Part shown: piece after piece, positions 1-9,566 of the stretch
Layout: each line of letters starts with the position of its first letter
Position numbering within the stretch: the first letter of the stretch is position 1
Assembly (NCBI GenBank): GCA_019188255.1
Contig: JAETXT010000002.1
Location: forward strand, 4,960,001-5,024,000
Length of the DNA stretch: 64,000 nucleotides
Origin: Verticillium longisporum
Taxonomy: Eukaryota > Ascomycota > Sordariomycetes > Glomerellales > Plectosphaerellaceae
Reading direction: 5' to 3'
The notes under the pieces: generated by a model
What the model was told of the DNA's origin: nothing
The model's input: the letters and a program-made list of their open reading frames with translations, nothing else
Database searches by the model: none
Made by a program: the position numbers and the translations under genes

Positions 1-193
1 TCAATTATTTCAAGAGTTTGGTCGATTCAGATGAAAACTATCCACCGTGTACTACAGGTTGTCGTGGAACAAAGTGTCAGAATGGCTTCTTCGAATGGCT
101 TCTTCGAATCGCTTATTAAGTATATAATCTACGAATACCCTCCACTAACCCTGACATTCTATTACCAACGTCTCCCCCCAAGACACTTCCAAT
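1..193. other. Window start, 3' flank of the ZIP gene
   Basis: No gene is supported here. It is the downstream flank of the minus-strand ZIP transporter and is a little richer in A+T than the coding sequence beside it. Confidence 0.5.
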
Positions 194-1243
194 CTAAGCC
201 CACTTGGCCAGCAGCGCCATGATACCGGCACCGAAAATGATGCACACAAAGGCACCCAGCTGCTTCCCGAGTCCCGACCTCCTCATCTGCGGGTTCAGCA
301 TAAATTCGTGCGCCAGCAACTCGACGAGTCCATTGTACATGAGAATACCGGCGCTGATAGCGTCAAAGACGCCGTTCGTCAGGGTCTGGTCCGCGGCGTT
401 TGTGGGCTTGGCACCGAGGCCGGCGGCGATGCCAATAGGCGTGGCGAGACCGTAGCAGCCGGCGAGGAAGTACGGCAGCCACCAGCGGCCGCCGGGCCAG
501 CTGGCGATGGCGAGGCGGGAGCCGAGACCGAGACCCTCCATGAACTGGTGGAAGACGAGGACGATGAGGAGGATGACGAGGTCGTCGGTCGTGGCAAGGA
601 CGAGGCCGATGAAGATGCTGTGGAAGATGACACCAAACTCGAGGATCAGGATGGCCGTCAGCTGGCCGGCGAGGGCCGGGTGGTCGCGGTCGTGGTTAGC
701 GAGGTGAGCGTCGGCCCCGCGGTCGCCGTGCAGAGCGAGGCTGCCACAGGGCACGGTGGGGTCGGAGGCGTCGCCGTCGTCGGAGTAGGGTCCCTCTCCC
801 TTAGGCGACGATGCGGCGACGACGGCCGACTCAAGCGCCGCAGACTCGGCCTCGGTAACGTAGCACTTGCCAAAGTGCGTGGCGAGCAGCTCGGCGAGGA
901 ACATGGTGAGGACGGTCATGAGGCCGATGAAGAAGGCCCAGTCGTACTCGCCGAGACGGCCGACGAGACAGGGGTCGCCGAGCTGCTCAGCCGCAGGGGC
1001 AAGAAGATGCATCCAGGCGGTGGCGATGATGACGCCGGTACCGATGAACTTGAGGACGAAGAAGAGGACGGGCGGGGCCTTGACGTGGGAGCTGCGGTGG
1101 ATGACAATGGGGATCAGGGCGCCGAGAAGGGATGCGACGAGGAGGATGAAGACAGAGGCAATGCGGAGGCCCATGTTGGACGTCTCGGCAGGGCTGCCGT
1201 CGCAGTCATCCTCGCGACGTTGGAGGTGTAGGGCGGGTTGCAT
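194..1243 (-). CDS. ZIP-family zinc/iron transporter, plasma-membrane type
   Basis: 349-residue integral membrane protein of the ZIP (Zrt/Irt-like) family, which moves Zn2+ or Fe2+ into the cytosol. The reading frame stays open upstream to 1516, but the ATG at 1243 gives the usual short N-terminus followed at once by the first membrane helix (IASVFILLVASLLGAL), so I chose it. A run of about eight hydrophobic helices is broken by an acidic/His-containing loop (HGDRGADAHLANHDRDH), typical of the helix III-IV loop. The family signature is clear: the helix IV motif HSIFIGLVLA and the helix V motif HQFMEGLGLG carry the metal-binding His/Glu residues. No intron is needed. The length is close to yeast Zrt1/Zrt2. 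Metal specificity cannot be read from sequence alone. Confidence 0.9.
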   Translation of the reverse strand: MQPALHLQRREDDCDGSPAETSNMGLRIASVFILLVASLLGALIPIVIHRSSHVKAPPVLFFVLKFIGTGVIIATAWMHLLAPAAEQLGDPCLVGRLGEYDWAFFIGLMTVLTMFLAELLATHFGKCYVTEAESAALESAVVAASSPKGEGPYSDDGDASDPTVPCGSLALHGDRGADAHLANHDRDHPALAGQLTAILILEFGVIFHSIFIGLVLATTDDLVILLIVLVFHQFMEGLGLGSRLAIASWPGGRWWLPYFLAGCYGLATPIGIAAGLGAKPTNAADQTLTNGVFDAISAGILMYNGLVELLAHEFMLNPQMRRSGLGKQLGAFVCIIFGAGIMALLAKWA

Positions 1244-2774
1244 GGCGGCGGTGTGTGTGGCGGCCCGTCGTCGTGCTGCGATTGATACTTGGTGGTGATG
1301 CTTGGCGCTCGAGTTGCCAGAATTGCTTTGTCGTTGACGTTTTGCTGAGGACCAGCAGGAAGCAGAATATAGCAAGATTTCCGGCGAGGAAGCGACCAGC
1401 AAGGAATGCAGCAGGCGCAAAGGGATAGTGGCAGCAATAACAAAAAAGGCGGGTCTGAAACAGCAGAATTGTCTTCTCTCCTGTGGCAGTGAAGTTCCCT
1501 TCCGCGTGCGAGACAAGATCCGACAAAGTCAATTCTGCATGCAGGCCTTTGCCGACGACACGATTCTTTCGTCGGACTGATCGGTTGAATCGTCAATTGG
1601 TGTCTATCAGCCTTGCAAATGCCAAGACCCGTCAACTTGGCACCGGGGCGGCAACTCTTGTACTCCCATGTGCCCTGGAGCTGGTGAGAACCCGGATGGC
1701 CAGAACGGCTAGGCGGTGCCGTCCCTTCGATCCGTCGCAGCTTTTTTCTCTCTGGATCGAAAGAACGAGTAGGGTGGTCGGGGCGTCCGGCACTGGCGAC
1801 TCGGCTTCACGGCACGGGTGGTTGACGCAGACTGGGTCTAGCGCGAGGCCCTGAAGCCTGAAGGGGCCCCTGTAGACCCTGTGTAGCGCCGTTTGCGCAG
1901 CGTGTCCAGCGTGTCCAGCATGCGCGAATTGGTGGGAGGTGAACTAGGTTCGGTCGCTTGCGTTGGCTAAGATAAGCTTGTTTTGGGTCACAGCGGTGCG
2001 CCTGGCGACTCACTGCTTGTTGTCATGCTCGTCGGAGCCGTGCTTGTCGGAGCCGTGCTCGTCGAGGGACGATCGTGCTGTTCAGTTGCATGCACAGTCA
2101 ATTGCCCTTTGTGGCCGCGCCAAGCAGGTGCACCTCGAAATGGAAAATACCAAGAATTCAAGGTGGCACTTGTGAGGGGAGACTGCAGGGCAGAGGACCC
2201 GGCAAAGCGGCACCATCCGAAGAGGGATTTGGCTGGTATTTTGGCCTCTGCTCTGCTCTACAGGACATGGTACGTGTCGCTGGCCATCCAGGTTCTCAGT
2301 GGAGCAGAGAGCGTAGCATAGCAGTCTTAGCGCATCCGTGCCCATTGCCTACTACCTAGTCTTGCTAGTGTGGATGACAGTTACTTTTTGACTTTTTGAT
2401 GTGTGTATTAACAGCTCATTCGAAGGCGCCTAGTCATTCACATTGGACACACCAAACAGTTTTCGGACATGTCAGCTTTGTTCAGCGACATGTCACAGGT
2501 CCATGTCTTGCTCTCTCTCTCTCTCTCTCTCTCGCTCCATTCTATCACCAGGCACGTGTGAGACACGCCGATATGTTCCATTCGGGCAGATTATGCGTCG
2601 TAACATCGTGGTACTGTACAGCCGAGGCAGCCTCCCGTCCAACCAAAAGATAGACACCCTGGCGCCGTCTAGATGCTTTCCCATGCTTCTTCTTCTTCTT
2701 CTTCTTCAGAATCTTTCGTCCGAGAATATTTCCCTGGCCTGCTGTGCCACGCGGGCGGAATGTACACTAGCCCC
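1244..2774. other. Intergenic: ZIP promoter side and mdm10 3' side
   Basis: 1.5 kb with no supportable gene. It holds the upstream region of the ZIP gene, a short 15-bp tandem repeat near 2026-2064 (unit like TGCTCGTCGGAGCCG), a CT microsatellite at 2511-2533 and a CTT run near 2687-2708. The open frames here have no recognisable protein character. Confidence 0.5.
2511..2533. repeat. CT dinucleotide microsatellite
   Basis: Eleven or so uninterrupted CT units in the spacer between mdm10 and the ZIP gene. Confidence 0.9.
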
Positions 2775-4250
2775 TCATGACGAGAACTGAATCTCGGCAC
2801 CCACCGTGCGGAACGGCGAGTCCAAGCTCCGCAGGTCGATGCCGCTGCCCAGGCTGAACAGCAGCGACTTGGCCCGCCCCTCCCAGAGGATGCCTATCCT
2901 CAGGTTCTGGTCGAGTCGCGCCTTGATGACCCCCGTGTACTCGTCATCCTGTGGTGTCGTCTTTGTACCCCATTTGCTGCCATCGTCGTCGTCGTTGTTG
3001 TCGTCGTCGTCAAGCCGCCACGCGAGCTTGGCCTCGAAACTCCTCTCCCTCGGTCCGTCCCTCGTGGGCTTGGCAACGGGCACGAGCACCGTCTCGGGCG
3101 GCAGGAGCGGGTCGTCCGCCCTCCACTCCATCTTGGCCCGGAAGCTCCTCTCGCGGACGAGGCGCTCGGCCGACAGCGCCGGGTCCATGGCGGCGCGCAC
3201 GACACGCTTGCGCCACAGTTCGAGGCCGACGGCCCAGTCGCTCTCGTAGCTGTACACGTTGAACCCGAACCGCGTCGCCACGCTGCAGTGCCGCCCCGCC
3301 ATGACGGCGTACGTCGCGCTGATGTTGCCCATGAGCGGGTTGATCGTCAGCGTCGTCGTCAGCGGCGTGCCCTGGTGCGACGGCAGCGTCGCGAACCGCG
3401 CCCCGACCGACATGCCGCCCGACTTGTTGAGCGTGCCGTAGTAGATCTCGCCTCCCGTGCTGAAGCGTCCGTAGATGCGCTCGCGCGCCGCGTCGTCCTT
3501 GCTGCTGCTGCTGCCGGTCGCCTGCGTGTTTGTGGTTGTGACTGCGTGGACGTTCACGCTGGCATCCGTCGCTTCGGCATCGCCGCCAAAGTTGTAGATG
3601 CCGCGCAGGCCGAGAAGGCCGCCGTCGGACGAGGCGAGGCCCTCGACGGCGTACCGGCCGACGTCGTAGTGCGCCAGGCCGAGCAGCGTGCCCCCGCTGC
3701 GCAGGTAGTGACCCGAGACGGCGCTCAGCTGGAGCTGCAGCGCGGGCGAGATGCGCTTGATGACGAGGGCCTCGAGAAGAGACTGCGGCAGGTAGAGCCG
3801 GCCATAGTAGAGAGAGGCGGCGGCGGGGCACGTGAGGGCAAAGGGTTCGAGGTCGTCGGGGGAGACGCGCTGCGGGAGCGCCGGCAGCGGCTTGTAGGAC
3901 TGGAAGAGGGTCGAGAGGGGGAGGCGTTCGGATTGTGGGGTGAGGTAGGCGCGGAGGGGCACCGAGGAGTAGAGATAGGAGATGGAGCCGTCGACGACAC
4001 CTACCGAGCCTAGCTGGTAGGACGTGGCAAAGTTGGGCGACGCGAGGGAGGAGAGGGTCAATCGGAGGCCGAGAGGCGTCTCAAAGTTGAGGAGAGCTGC
4101 AGACAAGGCCCTGTCAGCCGTGACATGATCGAGGGGGAGAGGAGGGGTCATACCGTCAGCGGTCGAGTTCAGAGACGAGTAGGAGCTCTCTCGATTCCAG
4201 CCTGTCGCCTCGTAGAACGCACCGCGCACGTAGTCCATAAACTCCCGCAT
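2775..4250 (-). CDS. mdm10: Mdm10, mitochondrial outer-membrane beta-barrel of the ERMES complex
   Basis: Mdm10 is an outer-membrane beta-barrel that tethers mitochondria to the ER in the ERMES complex (with Mdm12, Mdm34 and Mmm1) and also works with the SAM assembly machinery. The N-terminus MREFMDYVRGAFYEATGW and the block LGSVGVVDGSISYLYSSVPL are family hallmarks. The genomic frame is open for 491 codons, but 4097-4153 reads as a 57-nt intron (GTATGA donor, TGTCTGCAG acceptor). Removing it joins STAD to ALLNFETPLGL, as expected for the family, and gives 472 residues. Because 57 is a multiple of three, a naive translation hides the intron and inserts 19 spurious residues. The C-terminal half holds a low-complexity acidic insert (a DDDDNNDDDD stretch near 2985-3015). 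The 198-bp inverted-repeat element sits 207 bp upstream of the ATG. Confidence 0.95.
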   Translation of the reverse strand: MREFMDYVRGAFYEATGWNRESSYSSLNSTADGMTPPLPLDHVTADRALSAALLNFETPLGLRLTLSSLASPNFATSYQLGSVGVVDGSISYLYSSVPLRAYLTPQSERLPLSTLFQSYKPLPALPQRVSPDDLEPFALTCPAAASLYYGRLYLPQSLLEALVIKRISPALQLQLSAVSGHYLRSGGTLLGLAHYDVGRYAVEGLASSDGGLLGLRGIYNFGGDAEATDASVNVHAVTTTNTQATGSSSSKDDAARERIYGRFSTGGEIYYGTLNKSGGMSVGARFATLPSHQGTPLTTTLTINPLMGNISATYAVMAGRHCSVATRFGFNVYSYESDWAVGLELWRKRVVRAAMDPALSAERLVRERSFRAKMEWRADDPLLPPETVLVPVAKPTRDGPRERSFEAKLAWRLDDDDNNDDDDGSKWGTKTTPQDDEYTGVIKARLDQNLRIGILWEGRAKSLLFSLGSGIDLRSLDSPFRTVGAEIQFSS

Positions 4251-4784
4251 CTTGGGCGGTCGCTAGGTGCCGGTTTCGGTGGTTCCGTCAATCCTCCTCC
4301 TGTTATCGTGGGCAAGTCATCGGTGTCGCGTGTCCGTGTGTGTGAGAGCTTGAAATCTGGTGTCCCCAGCGATCGTCGATCACGATGGCGGCGCTGGGGC
4401 CTCGGAGGTGAGCCAGGTAGTGTCGAGATGACTAAGCCAGCGCTTCCTCGGATGGTATCCCTTTGAACACGAGAATGACCTCAGGTACAACGGTACGTAC
4501 TGGGTGCTCCAGATATAATGGCAGAATTGGCTTCTGGGCCAGTTATGTAATATCGCTTGATAGCACTATATGAGATAAGATCCTTTAAGTAGGCGGTCGA
4601 GCCGGCGGCTCTTGGCTTCAAAGTACCTGAGACCGTTCTCGTGTTCAAAGGGATGACGTTCCTCTCCACACGCCATCCTCACCACCTTGCTACACATCAT
4701 CGCATCTCAAGCCTGCAATCAATAAAGGAACCGTCGGAGGCTTCATTACTGTGTTTGGTATCTGTTGCTGCCCGCGCCTTGTTG
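4251..4784. other. Intergenic: mdm10 promoter with a MITE insertion
   Basis: 534 bp between the mdm10 start and the stop codon of the upstream minus-strand gene. Apart from the 198-bp inverted-repeat element at 4457-4654, nothing else is recognisable. Confidence 0.6.
4457..4654 (+). mobile_element. MITE-like 198-bp inverted-repeat element, copy 1
   Basis: A 198-bp segment bounded by terminal inverted repeats of about 32 bp that begin ATCCCTTTGAACACGAGAA and end with its reverse complement, with two or three mismatches further in. A second copy lies at 53738-53935 in the opposite orientation and, by eye, differs at one base only (T here at 4476, C in the equivalent orientation of copy 2). The interior has no significant ORF and carries a short palindrome (GAGCCG-G-CGGCTC). 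These are the traits of a non-autonomous DNA transposon (MITE). I cannot see a convincing target-site duplication; an AT dinucleotide flanks or belongs to both ends in both copies. The superfamily is not determined. Confidence 0.85.
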
Positions 4785-5531
4785 TCACAGCCCACTGAGT
4801 GCCGCCTTGCTGGCTGGGTCCCTCGCATACAATCGGTCAAGCTTCGTCTCCAAGACCTTGACCTTCTCCTGGCTCTCCTTTGCCTCCTTCTCCGCCGTCT
4901 CCATTCTATTCTGCAGATCCAAGACAATCTTCGCCCGCCGGTGCGCCTGCTCCATACCTAGGTAGCGTCCCTGAAAGTCGAACAGCAACCGTCGCTCGAC
5001 GACGACGACGGCTAGGTACGACAGAAACATGGCGATGACCTCGGGCGTTCGCGCGATGAGGTAGAGTATGCCTATCGTCCAAACAAAAGCCTTGGAGGGT
5101 ATGAGAGGGCAGAAAATGCTCGACAGATCGCGGAGCAGAGAGCACACATCGCGCAGCAGCAGAGCCCACTGCGACTCGGCCTTGCAGGCCACCTTTTCGG
5201 CCCTCATGCGGAGGTGATGCATGGCGCCGCGTCCGACAGGCTTGTCGGCCGGCTCTCGCTCGCCGGCAGGCGTTTCTGACGTGTACAGAGGCTGCTGCTG
5301 CTGCTGCTGCTGCTGGTCGTCGTCGTGGGGCTTATGCATCGCCTCTTCGGCTTCGTCTTGCTGATGCGCGGCGTCGCCTCTGATGGGCATCTGGTTCATG
5401 CTCGGGACGCGGGCTTCGGCCGCTGCGACACCGAGACAGGCACCGCAGGCGGGCTCCAACGTCTCGGCCATGTTGGAGAGGGTCATGCCGATCACGGCTA
5501 GAAAGTATGCTTTGATGGGTCCGATGGCCAT
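4785..5531 (-). CDS. Unrecognised membrane-associated coiled-coil protein with poly-Gln
   Basis: 248-residue ORF without introns that I do not recognise by name. Visible features in order: a hydrophobic N-terminus (MAIGPIKAYFLAVIGMTLS), a hydrophilic region with an acidic DDD and a run of eight Gln encoded by CAG/CTG repeats, a long hydrophobic segment around residues 145-175 (VWTIGILYLIARTPEV...SYLAVVVVERR) that could form one or two helices, and a charged C-terminal heptad-rich stretch (QNRMETAEKEAKESQEKVKVL) likely to be coiled coil. The coherent architecture and absence of frame breaks support a real gene. A role in organelle membrane organisation would be a guess. Confidence 0.65.
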   Translation of the reverse strand: MAIGPIKAYFLAVIGMTLSNMAETLEPACGACLGVAAAEARVPSMNQMPIRGDAAHQQDEAEEAMHKPHDDDQQQQQQQQPLYTSETPAGEREPADKPVGRGAMHHLRMRAEKVACKAESQWALLLRDVCSLLRDLSSIFCPLIPSKAFVWTIGILYLIARTPEVIAMFLSYLAVVVVERRLLFDFQGRYLGMEQAHRRAKIVLDLQNRMETAEKEAKESQEKVKVLETKLDRLYARDPASKAALSGL

Positions 5532-8140
5532 GTTGACTGATTTCTTTTCGTTCTAATCACTGAATGAGCTCTGCGAGATGGTTGTTGTGGATTGTGTCTT
5601 TCTGAGTAGCAGTGCGTTGGGGCCTCGCATTATGGGCGGGTATGGTGGCACAGCGACACTTGTGCGCTGACTGACGAGATGACGACGCAGTTGTCCATGT
5701 TCGGTTCGTCGCCAATAGCCAAGGTGCGGCGGTGCTCACGAGTGGCAGGTCTTGAGCGTGATACCATCTCGCAATTGGCCGTCATACTGGCTGACCCCCT
5801 TGGCGGTAGGCCACGAATGTCAGCATTTGCTTGGCTCTATGGTGTGGCCGAAAGCCGGTAGGATCCGTCTTGGCAGGGCTGTGATGGTTGCGATGGATGC
5901 GTCGACTTCAAGCAGCAACTTTCAATGGAAGCAAAAGAACCACGCTGGCCGATGCCGTCCGAGCGGTTCGGGTACCTACCTTGACGGCCTAGGTAGGTGG
6001 ACATGCAATGTTCAACTCATGGTGGTGCCTGTCCGACGATGAACCGTCGGAGAAGCGGGACATCGCACCGGTTGTGAGCAGCCCTACCTCCATCTTGTCC
6101 TGTGCCACCATTTCCCAGTCATGTTCTCATCCGTCGGGGCCTCTTCTTGACTCACTCACGGCACTTTGCTCGGGTGGGAAGATGTGCAGTTGGGCGACGA
6201 ACGCATCGTCAAACCCCTCAGACGTTTCTCGCACCAAGCACGCCCAACAGCCCACGCCGAGATGGTGGCTTCAGAACACGCATCGAGAGAATTGACCGAG
6301 CGAAGGTCCTTTTCCCTTGTATTCTTCCCAAAGCCAGAGTCTGAGTGCCGGTTATCTTGCGCCAACCGGCTGCGAGATTTGCCCCTCGCCAACGAGCCTC
6401 TGGGACTTTGTCCGCCCATGCCTGTGTGTTCCTGCATTCGGCAAAATCCAACGAACCCAAAGCCGTGAAGGATCAGATGCAGCCCCCCATCTAGCTTTCG
6501 ATCTCGAACGGTTCGCCAAATGCGATTGACTCGAGAAGAGGACTGCGCCAACTGGAAAAACAACCAACTGGGCATGTGCCCAGAAGCAAGGCGGGTGGGT
6601 GCCTTGCTTGCCTTGCTTGCCTTGCCTAGAGGTACCTTTTGGGGTCCTTCACGCTGCAGATGGAGATTTGAACCCCCCGGAGCAGGGTAGGGAGGCTCTG
6701 ACTATCGACACTCCCTCCCAAAGGCGCCGTTGGTGCATAGCCTCTCCATGAACAGAACGTCGCCCCGACACACAGATCAGCGGCACCCCAGAATTCCCAG
6801 ACACAGCCCCCATGCGAGTCGCTTGCGCGCGTAACTGTCCACCAGAGCGCCTAAGTTTAGCGCCTCGGACCACATTGGTGCTTGGGCAAAGGGTAAGGTA
6901 CGTGGGGAAAAGCGCGAGGTGCCTATTCTCAGCCAAGTCTCGCGCTTGCGTACGCGCATCGGTAGCTCAGAATATCTTCCCGTCTCTCGTCTTGCTCTGC
7001 TGCCCTACGGCACTGTCCCTCCTGGGGCTGTCATGGGCATCGCGGCATCCCAGCCGTCGTGCTTCGCCGTTCGCGCGCCGCCCGGGAGCTTTCTGTACCG
7101 TGATCCTACCCACGCGAGGGCGAAATCAACCTGCGGGAGAGATACCCGTTCATGGATCTCGCTCCCGCTTCCGTGCCTGCACGCCACTGACGGGTTGTAT
7201 TCCTCACCCAGCCAAGATCCTGCGACATTTCTACAGACCCCAAAACGGGGCAGCGAGAAGCGGGAACCTGTTTCTCCCCTCCTCGACATCTGAAACGCAG
7301 CAGAAGACGCAGTCGTGGCTCGCTTCCATGCGCCTGCACCATCCTCTGCTTCAGCTCGCTCCCGGTTTGGACGCATGGCCCGTGAAAGAGAAGCTATTTC
7401 CGCCATCCGGTCGTACGATTGTCTGTTTTTGGGAACAAACACCCTCGCCGCGGACTCGGTTGAAAGGTCCACTGTGACCTGCCTAGGTACCGTAGAATGT
7501 GGGTTGTTCTCGCCCGTTGGTGGCGGGGCCCCTTTCCCCCTTCTTCTTTTCGTGATAGCGACGCCCAGTGGCGGCATGTCCGGCGGTGGCAAACGATGGG
7601 ATCAATGGGATTGAAAGCCCCAGCATGCACAGGAGGGGCCTGCGGACAACGGACCGATCCGGTGTTCTGCGGTTCCTTGCCGCGACCGGCCTTGTGGCCA
7701 GGGAAAATCGCTCCAACTCCCCCCCATCTGCCGTGGCCCCGTTCGTGTCGAGGCTGAAGAGTAGCCAACGGGATCGCCCTTGCGTCACGAGGGCGTTCGA
7801 AACACACCAACTGCGGACCGATGAGCCTGGCGTGGTGCCATCCCAGTGACAAGTATCCCGAGTCGCGACAGAGGTGACCAACAGCAGAAAAGACGTAAAC
7901 GGTCGACTCTCAAGTGGAGTGGACAAAGGGCGCTGTCACCATCATGAAATCTAGGTAGTCTTGGACTGTGCGCGTGCAAGTGCAAACGTCACCCCCCAAG
8001 TCGACAATATTTGCGCCGGAGCAAGCCAAGGTGGATAGCGATGGGGAGCAGAAGATCCGTGACAGGGCCTCGGACGGCTCGGAAGGCCGCCGAACATGAA
8101 GCCTCCCTCGATTCTGCAACAGGCACGCTCTCGGTTTCTT

Positions 8141-8179
8141 CAGCAAGGGCGTGCAGCAAGGGCGTGCAGCAAGAGCAGC
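8141..8179. repeat. 13-bp tandem repeat
   Basis: Two perfect copies of CAGCAAGGGCGTG (8141-8153, 8154-8166) followed by a diverged third copy. Confidence 0.85.
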
Positions 8180-8247
8180 ACCGGCGATGCCCTGCATCCT
8201 GCGACCTTCCCGTCATCGTGCCGAGGACGTGAGATGACAGATGGCGA

Positions 8248-8283
8248 GTAGGTGGGCAGGTAGGCAGGTAGGCAGGCAGGCAC
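8248..8283. repeat. GGCA/GGTA tetranucleotide array
   Basis: Imperfect tandem of GGTA and GGCA tetramers, in non-coding sequence. Confidence 0.75.
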
Positions 8284-9566
8284 ACGCCCATCACCAACAG
8301 CGTCACGAGACAGGGCAACGAAATACAAACAGGCCAGCGTGAACGTGCCCATACCGCTATGCCTCGCATCATCCCACTCACGGATCCGCCAACACCCCGT
8401 CCTGACTCTCGCTCGTCTCCTGCTGAGCGCCCGCCCATGCCCACGTCTGCGCCGCGGACCAACATCGTCCCCCCGCCCCATCGCCTCCCTTCTCAAGGAT
8501 CACAACCTTACTCGGCACTTTGCCATGCCCAACCCCCCTGTACCTGCATCGTCGCCGTGTTCGTCCGGACCAAGGCCTCTCGTTGGGGCCGCTTCTGAAA
8601 CATGAAACAAACGCAGGTCCAGCCCGCACATGGTTCCCCTCCAGAATCCAGCTGCATTCGACGACATCAGCTGCATCGAGCGTCGAGTTTGACACCCCCC
8701 CTCCCCAAGAAATAAGAAACGGACTACCTCCTGCCCCCCCGTGCATCAACGGTAGACTCCCTTCATCGTGTATTCGTTGGCCAGATCCTTGACCGCCCGG
8801 CCGCGGGACCAGGCCCAGACCGTCGCCCTTTTCTCGTCCCTCTCTGCCAGCTGACGTCCAGAAGTCATGCCACCGGTGCTGTTGGGGGCGTTCAGCTTGG
8901 GGCGAAGCGGCCGCGGACCCCGGCAGCCGGCCTGGTTCGCGGCAAAAGGGAAATAAAAAGCAACATGAGCGAGATTTTTTCCCGCAACACGGGGGCCGGA
9001 AAGGGGAAACGGAAAACGGAACAATCGGAGACGAACAGCGGTCGCTTGATCCTGCTGCTCTTCCGGGTGCGTGGGGTGAAATCGAAACCGGCCAGTTCAG
9101 CCTCGGTCGCTGCCTTGCCATCTCGTTCGGGCCAGCGTGGCGTGTGGCCTGATTGGGGACCTAGGTCGCGCGGCCCGGGCCGTTACGAGGTTTGTGGCTC
9201 TGATCGTCGTCTTGTTTCGCTGCTGTACACTTGGTCAAGATGGGAGATGTCGTCTCTCTCTCTCTCACTCACTGATCCCCTTTCGCTCACTGCCGCCGCT
9301 ACCCCACACATTTCCAGAAGCAAAAAGATGAACGGAAATCATGTTGAAAAAGACAAGATAAACTGTAGCATGTTCGTCGCAAAGACTTTGGTCTACCCGA
9401 GGAACATGTTCCTTGCGAGAGTCTCTTCCCTTGTTGCCATCAACGCCCCGTGTACACCCAATCTCTCACTCAAACTTTCTTGTACTGCTACACGGTTTAG
9501 GATGACATCTCTTTTCCACTCTCCTCTCCAGTAAAAGCCCTCTCTTCATGATTAGGTTCGCACTCA

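Larger units (their letters stand above)
5532..9566. other. 4-kb intergenic region without a supportable gene
   Basis: Many overlapping open frames occur on both strands, but none shows a conserved domain, convincing splice pattern or consistent amino-acid character; they reflect high GC. Small repeats are present: a 13-bp tandem (unit CAGCAAGGGCGTG) at 8141-8179, a GGCA/GGTA array at 8248-8283 and a CT run at 9252-9266. CCTAGGTA-type palindromes occur near 5988, 7482 and 9159. Confidence 0.45.

Noticed and set aside
308..1231. 307-codon open frame on the plus strand opposite the ZIP transporter
   Set aside because: It is acidic, low-complexity shadow sequence of the ZIP gene, whose own frame has clear membrane helices and metal motifs.
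3010..4013. Long open frames on both strands overlapping mdm10
   Set aside because: Arg/Pro/Ala-rich shadows caused by high GC at codon position three of mdm10.
4481..4669. 62-codon minus-strand ORF inside MITE copy 1
   Set aside because: Covers the inverted-repeat element; too short, unlike any protein, and not maintained as an independent gene.
6660..6690. tRNA B-box-like GGTTCAAATC on the minus strand
   Set aside because: No matching acceptor stem, A box or cloverleaf could be built around it.
7005..7592. 195-codon minus-strand frame in the 4-kb spacer
   Set aside because: No domain, no splice signals, overlapped by several equally long frames on the other strand.
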